A DNA stretch of 64,000 bases from Elysia crispata (lineage: Eukaryota; Mollusca; Gastropoda; Plakobranchidae). The DNA lies in contig JAWDGP010006684.1 in NCBI GenBank assembly GCA_033675545.1, forward strand, positions 1,321,501-1,385,500, read 5' to 3'. The position numbers and the translations under genes are program-made. The notes beneath the pieces were generated by a model that did not search any database, was not told the DNA's origin, and was given only the letters and a program-made list of their open reading frames with translations. Every line of letters begins with the position of its first letter. Positions within the stretch are counted from its first letter, which is position 1. Shown piece by piece: positions 10,001-21,700 of this stretch.

Positions 10001-13000
10001 TCACGGTGCATTAGGGTGGTCATGGTGGTGTGCCTCTTTCATTGGCTTCATTAAATGCGCAAGAAAACCTGATGTTTGATTCACTGCAATGATTTCCTTA
10101 GATTTGAATGAAGTAGTTAGAAGTGATTTTTCGTCTTCAAAAGATTGAGTTACCAAATATCACATTTTTTAAATTGAAATTAAAGTGACTAGCAATTTTT
10201 GTGCATGTGTTTGTTATAGAGGATCACAATTTTTTGTTGTTTTAAAGTGTAACCATAAAAGGTATAGAGTATTGTTGTGGATGGAAAATCTTGTAAAAAG
10301 GAATCGGCAACATTCAAATCAATTGGATATGTATATATGTAGACTGGAAAAAACTGAATTCTTAAAAAAGGTGCCAAATAAATTATGCTTAATTATAGAT
10401 CTAATCATGTACTGCTGTAAAATTTGAAAAGATTGCTGCGTACCACATTTTCTGTACTTAATACATGGGCATTTTAACAGAATATTTCACTTGTCTTCAA
10501 CTTATATATTTCTGTTTGGAAGGATGCAACACCACTTACATTGGGACAAGAGTTCAGCGCTTATCTTCAGCAAGTGTTGTATGCCAAAGATAGAATAAAG
10601 TCCACCTTTCCTAGATTAATGGAATTGGCCCTAGGTGAGTTCACTAGTTCACAATCTGCTTTTGCATCCAATTTGGGGACAAAATATTTCATCATATTTT
10701 TTGACACTCTTTATAATTTGCATTCAAAAACTCATCAACTATGATGCTATACACATGCTATTGGAGTCAACTAAAATCTTGCAATTCAGAGGATTCAGTT
10801 TAAAGACAGATTAAACTCATCTTTTATGCTTTCTGATTAGGTTTACTTTTTTCACATTAGGTGGAACTGCTGTTGGAACTGGTCTTAATACCAAGAAGGG
10901 CTTTGCTGAAAAAGCCGCTGCAAAACTTGCTGAAGATACTGGTATATTGTTTTATTATTATTTTACTAAATTGAATATTTGATAAATTAGTTTTCAGGCG
11001 ACAAATATATTATAGAAGAGGAGAGGAGTGATCTTTAAGCACTTTGCTCTTAGCATATTGTGCAGTCACTTGGCAAATGATGTAAAGGAAAAAAAATTCA
11101 ATTTTGAGAGTTTTTTTTAAGGGAGGTCTTCACATAATTGAAAATCTAGTTAGTTATTGGTTTGCAGATGTTTTTTCAGCCAGGTTGAAAAATAATGTTA
11201 CTGATGTACAAATAGAAAGATAGATCCAGGTGTCATGTTGCTATTAATATAGTAATAGTCCATCAGAAAGGATTTAAGGTTTTTTTTTGTGTTGAAATAT
11301 GCAGTTTTTTGTTTTTTTTTTGGGGGGGGGCGTTGGTATGGATATATCAAGAAGATTATAACATAAATACATGATCTAAGAATAGAGATGAGTTTAAAAG
11401 TAACTTTCTTTGCAACTTACAGGCATTCCTTTTGTTTCTGCCAAGAACAAGTTTGAGGCACTGGCTGCCCATGATACTTTAGTGGAATTTCACGGTATGT
11501 TGAATGTATTTGCAAGCAGTCTTATGAAGATTGGGAACGACATTCGCCTGCTTGGTTCTGGGCCACGTTGTGGCATTGGAGAGATCAGCTTGCCAGAAAA
11601 TGAGCCTGGTAGCAGCATCATGCCAGGTAAATGTAGTTAGGTTATACTTCAGGTTTGATCAATTTATGGTCTTTAATTTTTTTTTTCTTTTCCATTTGTT
11701 GAGATATTTAATCTGGCTTTATGTTATTCTTATCTCAATCAAAGACTGGCTGTGCATCCTTTTACATTTACAATTATCATCTTGCATATCATGTTTGTAT
11801 GATTATACATGAATTTTTGGAAGGGAAAAAGATATTAAACTGACTTTCAAATTGATTTGGAAATGATATTACAATTTAATGCGCATATAATTTCATTTTC
11901 TTATTTAGGTGTTGATTGTTCTCTTTTTTTTAAATATTTTGTTTGAACTAATCTTTAATTCTATAAGAAGCTTTTTTTTTAAAGTAACTTCACTGATTTA
12001 AGGACATGCACAGTTTTGTAAACTTTCTTTTTAAATTATATGTTAATGTTTTAGTTTGTGAAATAAAAAAGCACGAAGATGATTAAAAATTAGGCTCATC
12101 GTGACAGTCCACCAACAAATCTTAGTATATTAAATTATGCTGATAAACTAAGAAGGCCAAGGTTAGAATGTAGGTTGTTGTGTTTATTTGTCAAGTCAAT
12201 TTTAATATAAATCCAGTCCACCACAAAAGTTAGTTTGAGATAAAAGCAGCAGGAGTAAACAATGATGATTCAATGAAATGCTTCTTTATAGAAAGCTTAT
12301 AAAGCAATAGAATGGCTGCTGGTCTCATTCTTAGTAGCTCTACTAAGTAGCTGCTAGTAGCTCCCCATCCAGTAAACTTTTTTGCCTCTTTAAGAAACAC
12401 TATCTAAAGCATAGCTCGGGCAAGCCAAATTAGCCTCATAAACTAAACTGGAAGAGAAATTATGGGACACAGTTATCAGGGAAGAAGGAAAAAGAAACAG
12501 ACAGTAGACCAATATGAATTCATGGCTATTCCTTATTAAGTTTGAGTTTCCTTTTGTTCTTTATCACTCTGATTTGAGCATGGATTTTGTTTGGTTTGTG
12601 AATGACCGCTCAAGGCTCTTTTTTCTATGAACATAAAGAAGGCGAATAATTCAAATTGGTATAACTCTTTTCAGGCAAGGTTAATCCAACACAGTGCGAA
12701 GCTCTTACAATGGTGGCTGCTCAGGTGATGGGGAATCAGACAGCAGTTACTATTGGCGGAAGTCAAGGCCACTTTGAACTTAACGTGTACAAGCCTTTAA
12801 TTGTTAGCAATGTTCTGCGCTCAATACGCCTCATCTCAGATGCATGCATCTCTTTTAATACCCACTGCCTCCAAGGAATCAGTGCAAACAAAGACAGGAT
12901 ACAGTATCTGCGTGACAATTCTCTGATGCTTGTCACAGCCCTCAATCCTCACATAGGGTATGATAATGCGGCAAAGATAGCAAAAAATGCTCATCGCGAG

Positions 13001-13099
13001 GGGATATCCTTGAAAGAGTCAGCTATATCTCTGGGCCTGCTTACTTCTGAACAGTTTGACTCCTGGGTGAAACCAGAAAACATGTTAGGTCCCAACTAA
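6983..13099 (+). CDS. FH: Fumarate hydratase, class II (cytosolic form), nine coding exons
   Basis: Interconverts fumarate and malate: the TCA-cycle step in mitochondria, and fumarate removal in the cytosol. It acts as a homotetramer. Coding exons are 6983-7006, 7809-7937, 8438-8548, 8924-9100, 9481-9636, 10523-10634, 10861-10941, 11423-11626 and 12675-13099. All introns are GT-AG; phases are 0 for the first five and 1 for the last three. The joined frame is 1419 nt, 472 residues, close to the human cytosolic form. All active-site residues are present at a constant +9 offset from E. coli FumC: S107, T109, S148, S149, N150, T196, H197, S327, K333, N335. The fumarate lyase signature [10 protein letters not shown] lies at 326-335, and the C-terminal fumarase domain is complete through MLGPN. 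The start has an in-frame TAG at 6950-6952 and no targeting peptide, so this transcript should stay in the cytosol. An alternative upstream exon for the mitochondrial form was not found. Confidence 0.97.
7809..7937 (+). CDS. FH: FH coding exon 2
   Basis: 43 codons, residues 9-51, between acceptor CTTAACAG and donor GTGAGT. Contains the family-typical [15 protein letters not shown] segment at the start of the catalytic domain. Confidence 0.97.
8438..8548 (+). CDS. FH: FH coding exon 3
   Basis: 37 codons, residues 52-88, acceptor TTCTTTAG and donor GTAAGA. Encodes the helix pair around [14 protein letters not shown] and ends with KAADE, as in other fumarases. Confidence 0.97.
8924..9100 (+). 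CDS. FH: FH coding exon 4
   Basis: 59 codons, residues 89-147, donor GTGAAG. Carries [16 protein letters not shown] with substrate-binding S107 and T109, and the VHPNDHVN segment. Confidence 0.97.
9481..9636 (+). CDS. FH: FH coding exon 5
   Basis: 52 codons, residues 148-199, acceptor TTTTTCACTCCAG and donor GTAGGA. Begins with [13 protein letters not shown] (S148, S149 and N150 in the active site) and ends at GRTHLQ, which includes catalytic T196 and H197. Confidence 0.97.
10523..10634 (+). CDS. FH: FH coding exon 6
   Basis: 37 codons plus one base, starting [14 protein letters not shown], the tetramer-core helix region. Acceptor TTTGGAAG has a poor pyrimidine tract; the donor GTGAGT is strong and leaves phase 1. 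Confidence 0.95.
10861..10941 (+). CDS. FH: FH coding exon 7
   Basis: 81-nt exon entered and left in phase 1, encoding [11 protein letters not shown] and the following helix. Acceptor TTTTTTCACATTAG, donor GTATAT. Confidence 0.96.
11423..11626 (+). CDS. FH: FH coding exon 8
   Basis: 204-nt exon, phase 1 at both ends, spanning [11 protein letters not shown] and NEPGSSIMP. Catalytic S327 sits near its 3' end; the flexible SS loop is split by intron 8 just after Pro331. Confidence 0.97.
12675..13099 (+). CDS. FH: FH coding exon 9 (terminal)
   Basis: 425-nt last exon starting [18 protein letters not shown] and ending at TAA (13097-13099). Supplies K333 and N335 and the whole C-terminal domain ([20 protein letters not shown]). 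Intron 8 before it is the longest (1048 bp). Confidence 0.98.
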
Positions 13100-15536
13100 A
13101 GGATTTAGGGGTTTACTTCTCATACATTTCATCAAGGAATTTAATGGAATGTATTTTTGTTATTCAAATTTTCCACCTTCCCATTTATTGGCTCTTCTGT
13201 GATGATCTTTTTATATGAAATTTGCAGTTACAAATACTTTTAGTTTTAAATTCTGTAAAATCATGATTAGTTCATTTTGTTGTTATTACCATACCTAAAG
13301 GGGAAGGGAACTGTATCAGTAGAAAGCACGGAAGAATGGAGACCTCTATGTTTTATATAATGTTAACAAGAATTCACTAACAAGACCAAAGTATATAGAG
13401 TAATCTGATATTTTAAAGTTTTCAGTTGTCAAGACTTCAGCCAATTGAGGATTTTTAGATGCAACAGGTATTTTTCTATTGTAAATGATTTTTGCCCAGC
13501 AGTTATGTCCCTGAACTGTTTTCTTTCAGAAATGCTTCATATTTATCAGTTAGAAGTCTAAATTAATTTCCTTTGTATTTAAAACAAGCAGAGAAGTGTG
13601 AGTATTGAAATATAACTTCACCTGTCTTGCTATGCATTAAATTTTTTTTAAGACCAATATTTAAAAAAAAATGAGCTGTGAAAAATGGATTTCCTCTGCA
13701 CAATATTTTAAATGACAATAAACGCCATTCTATGAGTATCATCAAACAAATTTCAAAGATCTCTTACTCAGAGAGGACTTCTGTCTCTCATAGTGCTTTG
13801 AAGTTTTGTCTTTTATTTTCACTATGTAAGTTCTTTGTTGGTTTGAAGATTATCTGTGATAGATATTCTTTTAAAAGTTTAAAACCTTACACAAATGAAT
13901 TTGTTATAAACTACATTTTGTACTGGTAATGGTGTTTTTTAAGTTGCTTGTGGGCTGAATCTTTGGGTTATTCCCCTTTTGCTGCTTTCATTCTTGGAGA
14001 ATCAAATCAGATCCAGTGGTAATGATTTCTGGAATGTTTTGAGGACATCTTTGTTTTTCTCTTTTTTTATTGTTATGAAGTGGGTGAGTGGAAAATGATC
14101 TTTTTTTGAAACATTTTGAAATTTCTTTGATTAAGTGGCATTGTAGAGAAGAGTAAAAAGAATTTGATGCAACTTTATTTACTGCATTGGTTCTAGACTG
14201 GAGTACAGAAGATGCCAGGATTTGTCTACATATTTTTCTTACCCGTTTGAAAATTTGTCTACTACAGAGAAGTTAATATAACTACTATTTCTTTTTATTT
14301 AAAGGCACCTTTTGGTGGAATTTGCCTATTGCACTTTTTCCTTTTTCCCAATAAGGTTTCCAATGCTTTGTTGATATTTTAACCTGTTCATGTTAGTGAG
14401 AGAAAAAAATCAATCTCAAACAATTGTTTCTCACTTTCTTGCTCAATTCATTGATGTGCACAAAACAGCCATACGTGTATGTAAAATTGAAACGTTATCC
14501 GTTTTATGCAAGTCCTTTGCATATTTGATTTTAAATGCACTTTTGTTCTTTTACCTTTGAAAAATTCCAAAATCATGACCACCATTGCTTTTTATCAATT
14601 CATCTTGACATCAAGGCATAAAGTTTTAAGAAGAAAGTTGTGTGAAATTATATCTGTTCTGTATGGAAATATGAGTCACCAGTGACCTTGCACTTGTCTA
14701 TAGGTAAGTACTGACTTTACTAACAAGATCCAGTCATGTTGTTTGAGTTTCTTGTTTTTTTTGGTCTCATCTGCTCAGCTCTCTCTCGTGCCTTAAAAAA
14801 AATCCACGGTTACAGCAAACTTAAGATATGAAAATATAGAAGAGTAGTATGTATATATTGGCAGCGAATCTCATTTTTCATTATTTTGATAGTAAAATAT
14901 TAATTACACATATATAAATAAAATGTGCCATGAAAATATTTTTTTTTCTGCACTCATAGTCATATTAAATTAAGGGTTAATGCAAGTTTTCAATAAAATC
15001 TTGAAATAAATTTATTTTCTTCAATCAGATAGTCAATGCTGTCAGTTGCAGGGATTAATTGTTTTGAGAATTGATGATAAGTATGTTAAACGAAGGGGTA
15101 AAGGTAATTTCAGAACTCAAAACTATTTTTTGTAGACAGAAGTTATGGATTAAGTCTATCAACATACATGAAATTATGATTTTAGTATAACAATTACTCA
15201 ATCCATCAAAGCCAAGTAAAGAGGGTTACAATAAAGCACATTTTTTTAATGGTTTATTGATATTTTATTTTAGTTTCTCTTCATGATGCATCTATTATTT
15301 AAGCCATGCTCATTGCCTTAATGTTTAGATTTACGATTTGTGATCAAATTATTATTGTAACTTAGCACAATAAAAGGTTGATAATCTAATGTAACTATCC
15401 TACTTGTAGTTGTTTTATTCATAAACTTGTGATAAAAACTTGGCCAAAAATGTTGGTGTTTCATAAATGACCAATGTTAACTGTATTCAACTAATTACAC
15501 ATTGATATTGTAATGAAAAGACTTTATCCTCGTTTC

Positions 15537-15538
<2 letters not shown>
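13100..15538 (+). other. Probable FH 3' UTR and downstream spacer
   Basis: AT-rich, gene-free DNA after the fumarase stop. AATAAA hexamers on the plus strand occur at 13717, 14992, 15005, 15230 and 15369, and past the trinucleotide array at 15797 and 15910. Several could serve as polyadenylation signals. The 13717 signal would give a 3' UTR of about 640 nt; the clusters near 15.0-15.4 kb about 2-2.3 kb. Which is used cannot be told from sequence. Confidence 0.45.
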
Positions 15539-15618
<80 letters not shown>

Positions 15619-15637
15619 GTTGTTGTTGTTGTTGTTT
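15539..15637 (+). repeat. (ATT)n followed by (GTT)n
   Basis: About 79 bp of ATT repeats passing directly into about 20 bp of GTT repeats. Confidence 0.95.
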
Positions 15638-16560
15638 CGATTTTTCCTTCATTACATTCTTTATGGTGTCTAGAGTGGAAACTCAGGGTCAAATTTGTGA
15701 GAATTTCCAATCATTGCAGTGTCAGTATTGTTTAATGAACTGATGTTTTATATTTTAGTTAACTGACTTGTTATTTTGTTTTGAATTTTCAATATCAATA
15801 AAGATGATTTTGAATGTTTCCTTCACCATTATACTCGTGAATCATATTTTGCGCACATCTTAAAAAGTATAGTGCAGCCTTAAACCAAGCAGGGTCTGTC
15901 TCATGCCTCAATAAAGAAAAAAAAAAGCTTTTAACTTAATTGGTAACAGAAACAATTATTTAATTGCAAAGTTGAACTTCATGGATTTTTACTCTTAAAG
16001 AAAAATTCAGTGCAACTAGAAAACAAAAATCATCTCAAAAGGAAAAATATCACCTTTAACATTTAAACTACAGGTTATAAAGTTGATATTTTGGTTTACT
16101 GTCTTCGGTTCTTGTTTCCTTGTTTATTTTCTTTTGTTTTGGACTTTTTAAAACTATTGTGTGAGGGTAGAAAGAAAAAGTTGGATCACATTAATTTTTT
16201 TCACAATACTGATGACATTTCAGAATGATTTATAATTTGAGTATAGAACTATATCGCACAGAAAATATAGCTATTGTCATGGTAATTCGTATGAAGGTCT
16301 TCACGATTCTTGACTCATTACAAAACGCCTTGTAGTCTGATTCATTTAGTTTTAACTCATTTCAACTCTTCTAATTGTTGTGTTCGAATTAGGCCTAGTG
16401 CTAGTGAGGTGTTTTCTTCATGAATTGCATTAACTGTAGCTATTCTGGTCGAAGAAGTGCCAGTTTCATGGTAATGTAAATGTAGGAGTATTACAAATAA
16501 TAGCAGAGAGAGAAGAAAATCTTTAGACTGCCTAACAGCTTTTATACTGTGTAATCCACT
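15638..16560. other. Gene-free AT-rich stretch
   Basis: Contains AATAAA at 15797 and 15910, the latter followed by an A-run that could mark a transcript end. Minus-strand frame 16357-16572 has no recognisable motif. Confidence 0.4.
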
Positions 16561-17024
16561 TAAAGTCAACACCTTTAAGGGTACTCTTGCTTATAGCCAA
16601 CTCTGTTTGGCAGTCCTACTCTCTATTTCTTTATATATTTGGCATGGTTAAAGTCAACTCTTGCTTATAGCCAACTTATTTTTTCTAGATGTTGACTTTA
16701 TCTAGATTCCACTATATTTTTTTTACTTCTTTGTAATCCCAGTAGCAAAAATAGTAGCCAGTATAGTGGACTAAGAGTACATGTATTGACAGGAGCAAAC
16801 TCTGATGTGCCTGATAATATTTCATTGTCTGCGACTTTTTCAGCTTCTCCAAACGAAAAGCAAGAACACACTCTTGGAGGATAACTTGGTGATCCAAAAG
16901 GACGCGTGTGTATTATAATACTGACGAAGCTTACAAAGTGAAACTTCTATATGTTGAATTGATAATCGTTTTGTTATTTCTTCTTTGTCCCGTTATTATA
17001 AAGTTGTGTGCCTATTTCCTTTTA
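16561..17024 (+). repeat. Composite interspersed repeat (MITE- or SINE-like)
   Basis: Within 16561-16716 the segment ACTCTTGCTTATAGCCAACT occurs twice (16583-16602 and 16657-16676), each time after AAAGTCAAC, while the inverse GTTGACTTTA lies at 16691-16700. TCCACTATA (16708-16716) faces its complement TATAGTGGA (16762-16770). The following block 16849-16910 (A) plus 16911-17022 (B) recurs near 51.4-51.7 kb in rearranged order. Non-coding; the class is unknown to me. Confidence 0.7.
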
Positions 17025-17770
17025 AAGCTTGTAATTTTCCAGCTTCTGTTTCTCTTTCCAGTTGTTTGTTTTTGATGAAGTCTTCAGTTATTATTTAAAA
17101 AAAAAAAACACTGCATTAACCAAGTTTCATTTATCTGCCTCTTTCATTTTTTGGTTTTCTTCTTCTTCTTCTTCTTCTCCTTCTTAACTTTATATGTCAT
17201 GAAAGTTTTGTTGTTTCGACGCTTAATCTCCTGCGACTCCACAATTGTGATTTCTTGGCCCTTGCATATCTGTTTAACTCTATAAAAGTTAGCGATAGCA
17301 TCTCTTGGATGCAAAGTTTTTGGCGATGAGCATATTAAGTAATGCTGCCTTTAAACCAACATCATGGAATGAAAAAGAAGAAAAAAAGAAAACCTGCAAA
17401 ATCTTCCCTGGAAGCAAGACTGAACACTAAACCTGAGAGACCTAAGACTAGCTTCCAGTGGGAATTGCTGGAATAAAAAGCCAGATTTTTTAGGGTGGGT
17501 AGGAGAAGACTAAAAAGTTGCGCAGGGTAACTTGAGAAATGTCGGGGAAAATGTGATGCGGATTGAGAAAGTCTTAGTAACTGTTTGTCTCTATGAGCAA
17601 GTGTGTGCGAGTAGTATGAGGGCAGCCGATCGCGTCTTGGTTCAGCATTGAGCATGTCCATAGTCTCCGCGGCAGGCAGCTGAAATGACCACAGCCATCG
17701 ATTTGTTGTCCCGTCATGAAAGCTTTTAAGAAAGCTTTGGGGTCGCGACCTTGGAAAAGATTTAAGACAT

Positions 17771-17773
<3 letters not shown>

Positions 17774-17842
<69 letters not shown>

Positions 17843-17859
17843 ACACACACACACACACA
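17774..17859. repeat. (CT)n followed by (CA)n
   Basis: About 65 bp of CT repeats and then about 18 bp of CA repeats. Confidence 0.95.
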
Positions 17860-18599
17860 GAAGTATTTTCATCATTTCAAACACTTAATCTACTTCTCTC
17901 GGTGTAATAGTTAAAAACGAAAATTGAAGTTTGTAATGTCTCGGGCACAATAATGTTTTTTCTAAAGACAACCTTGTTTAGATTAATGTGTTTGAACTTA
18001 AATGGGCGCTTTCTTCTTATTGGATCAAGCATATAAATGTAAAAACTTTCTGACGATCGTAGGCTAGCACTTTTAATATAGGTTACGATGTATAATAACT
18101 GCAACATTTTCAATGCCAGAAATTTTGGTTTTGAGATCCAGGCTGTTTTGCTTTTTTCAGGAGAGATACATTTAAAGTGACAAAAGAGACGCGATCAACA
18201 TGATGTATTCCCTGAGTCTCTCTGACAACGACCGTCACAAAGATATTCCAATATTTTCAAAAGAGAGTTTTAAAAAAGAAAACATAACACTGCTTTTTTT
18301 TTTTTTTTTTTTTGGGGGGGGGGGGGGGGGGATCTAAAAATGTTATGCATCATTTTACCATTGTTGGTGTTGAGCGGAAAAAAGTATTTTGGTAACAAAA
18401 AATGATGTAACAAGGACGAGCAAAGACGCAGAGATAGATTATAAAACAAGTAAGCGGCAGCAATGCAGCTCTACATAATACGTGAAAAGAAGGTGGTCAT
18501 TTACAAAAAAGTCGCTCCAAAATGAAAACGCTGATGATAATGAAGCTTTGACATAAAGTCTTTTTTGATAATGTTGAAGAATACCAGCTCGAATGATCC
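17860..18599. other. Gene-free stretch with T-run/G-run tract
   Basis: Unique AT-rich DNA. At 18294-18331 a run of 20 T passes directly into a run of 18 G, a potential G-quadruplex and a likely assembly weak point. Confidence 0.5.
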
Positions 18600-18774
18600 T
18601 TGCATGGCACTCTACTGTTGTCGAGTATATCCTGCCAGTATGGGTTTTTGGCTGAGCCGCATGTTGATCTGATTGCCACCGACAGTCCTATCATGGTGGC
18701 TAAAAGCTCCAAAGTATTGAAGCTGACGCATTTAAAGAGAAAGTACCAGGTCTCATGCCCGAACGAGCTTGCTG
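18600..18774 (+). other. Weak exon candidate
   Basis: A GC-richer patch open on the plus strand over about 58 codons, ending at a consensus donor (CTG followed by GTAAGT at 18775). The opposite strand is also open (18497-18793) with a hydrophobic segment LELLATMIGLSVAI. Neither reading matches a family I know. It could be an exon on either strand or of a non-coding RNA. Confidence 0.2.
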
Positions 18775-21700
18775 GTAAGTCCCTCGGGTGCATCTCTCAT
18801 GGGCATTGAATGTTAAATTGTACTGCATGTCCTTTCTGGACACATCAAGTTAATTATTTTGTTTTGTAAATATCAGGAACAAAAACATTATTCGTGTACA
18901 TAGTTTATCCTTTTTATCGCATGTGAATTAAAACTCTACAAGATAGTAGAACTTTTGATAGCAATTCGAGCTTGTAGTTTACAAAATTCAGAGATTGATT
19001 GAGCAAAAAATTATAACAAAAAAGTCAGAAATGAGAGATAAAAGAATATCACTCTCACGGTTCAGAAATTAATGACACGAAAAGAACCAATGGAAGGAAT
19101 TAACAGAATTAAGGTAATCACCAAATTAGAAACAACCGTGCGGAACAAAACAAAAAAATTATAATAATCAAATTATGATAATTTATTTTTGGCAAAATAA
19201 TTTGTTGGGAATACAAAATTGATAGGTCTGGCGTCAATATTGTTTTATTTCTACGTGTCACTCACAACGAACCATTGTGGATATAGTTTTGAGGTTCTAG
19301 CTTATTCAAAAGCATGTTGGACCTGAACAGTTCTACAAGCATTGTTTTAATTTTTAATTAAGAAAACCATTTCAAGAGAACAGAATGAAGCCAATATAGG
19401 TGGATTTTTAAAAAAACCAACTTTTGTTAAAGTTTTGAAAACAAAATGCGTTATAAAATTTAACATGCCATCCCTGAATTAAATATTTCACATTATTTGC
19501 AAATGTGTACTTACTTGTCTGTTTTGTTTAGACTCTACTTGTAAATTTTATAGATAAAAAATATGCAATTACTAACAAAAAAAAAAAAAAAAAAAAAGCC
19601 ACAGGACCTGTTTTGGGTAGAACTTTGCGCCATAACACTTCCTAACAAAATTGAAATTTCATGGTAATGAAATTAAGATACCTCTAGATTAGAAAAAAAG
19701 TGTCTAAAACACCTAATGGGAGCTGTTTAATTGATTATACTGCTAAAATGGAATTGTCCAAATCATGGATGTATCATTTTATTTTTGTATTTGGAAAAAA
19801 AATCGTAAAAGTAACACCGCTGCCGCCATCTTGTAAAGAGTTAGAATCATTTAAAAAAAAAAAGTTATTTTATTTTAAAATTGCAAAGCCTCACACAAGT
19901 TTTCAAAATACGAGACTTTTTGCCACTTTTTTTTTCCTTTTTATTTTTTCTGAAAATATTAAAATTAAAATATTTGTCGCATTTCACGTCATAAACCACC
20001 CATTATAACAGTACCTGAAAAGCCAGCTCATAATCTGTTCATAATTGTAACGGTTGAAGTAGAACAATACGAAATTCCAACCTTAATCCAGAAAATTTGA
20101 TTCGGATGGCATGCTAAAAACTTTTCAAAGTAACTCATCCGATTAGGGATATAGAACGAGCTTTTATTTATTTATTTTTTTTTTTTGAATGTATTTGTTT
20201 CTCCGGTTCAGCTGATTTTTCTAAATAGACATTGGTCTTCCCTATGTTGATCTATTTTGATTCTATGTTGTATTTAAAGTGGCATGAGATTTAAGACGCG
20301 TTTATATATGTATATGAAATTGGGGATATTATGCTTACCTTAAAATATGATCACCATAGAAACCGAAAAAGCTCAAGAGAAGAAATTATGAAGCCGTATG
20401 TGTTCCTTCGCATGACTGAAATGTCTGGACTAAGTACTGCGGTGTATATACTGCCTGAGGTGGTCAATTTCTTGACCACATCTTGTAAGTGCTCTTTTGG
20501 TAAGCTTAATTAGAGTCTCTTTTCAGGCGTAAATATTCATCACGCAGAAAAAATTTGTGAGCACGTAGCTCCAGGGCCGATGTGAAACCTATTCAAGATG
20601 ATTTGTCTCATGGTAGCTTAATTACGGTAGTGGCCTTAAATTCTGAAATGGTTTCTCTATCAAGATTTTTTTTTTGTTTTGTTTTGGGGGGGGGGGGGGG
20701 TCAATTAAAAGTTTTCACAGAATCATTAAAAATATTTAATCTTTTTAATTATTCCACAGCAGGCAAATCTTCATGATCATAAGTCACAACACTCAAAATT
20801 AATGTACTTTGATTTGACATTCTTTTTTCTTTTAACCATAAAATGACAGTTAAAGTTTTCTAAACAAAAGTTATTTTCCTATCGAACAGGACTTTTCTAT
20901 GAAACACTCATCAAAATTTATCACGGCGTCTTTTTAACACTAGTGTGCATTTCTCTTCAACGGCACTTTTTGTCAAGTGTACACGAGAAGACTCGTTAAA
21001 AAGGCTATTACTGTGTAAGTTATATATCTCCTGGAGGATGATATCCCAAATTGTAGATGCTGCTCTGGAAAAGAAGAATAAAGCTATTGGTCAGAATCCT
21101 TACGCAGTTCATTAGCTCTTCCCAGTTTTCACCGTAATAAAGAGCAGACCAGCTTAGTTTTCAACTCATAGGAATAATCTGTTCTCTGCAAAAGGAATAA
21201 AATGAAACACTGTAAGAGCAATTAGGTCGAAACTCAGTGAGAAACCATTAATTTCCCTCCTCGCAACTGCATTAAAATAGAATGACATGTTATTCTCAAG
21301 TGACTAGGGTTAAAATCAGAGGAGACTTTTATCTATGGCAAATTTCATTATTTAATTTTAGTTAGAATTAGTCTCCTTGATACTAAAATACTAAAATGAT
21401 AAAATCAAACAAATTATTCTCAAAATGAATTCACTGGATGTTATTTTTGTAATATAGAATTCAGCTTCTGGTCATCTTTTGTCATTAATTTTTTTTTTTT
21501 CATGCCATTTATTGCATAGCGAAAGTTTGGTGTCTTTAGCCGAACGATATAAAAAAAAAACCATCTTAAAGTTTGTTCATATTAGGAAAGGTTATCAGTT
21601 TTCTGAGACATACAGCTATAGATATTTTAGAGTACAGAAAAGAAACTCCTATTGATGATTGTGTCCATTCTCTTTTGTCAGTTCAAGTTGCCTCTCAAAT

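Noticed and set aside
11561..11584. Unusual Cys in the fumarase GPRCG segment (animal enzymes often have Ser)
   Set aside because: Cys at this place is common in bacterial-type class II fumarases and the residue is not catalytic; it is not a defect.
11531..11812. Alternative plus-strand ORF overlapping fumarase exon 8
   Set aside because: It is a shadow in another frame that runs into the intron.
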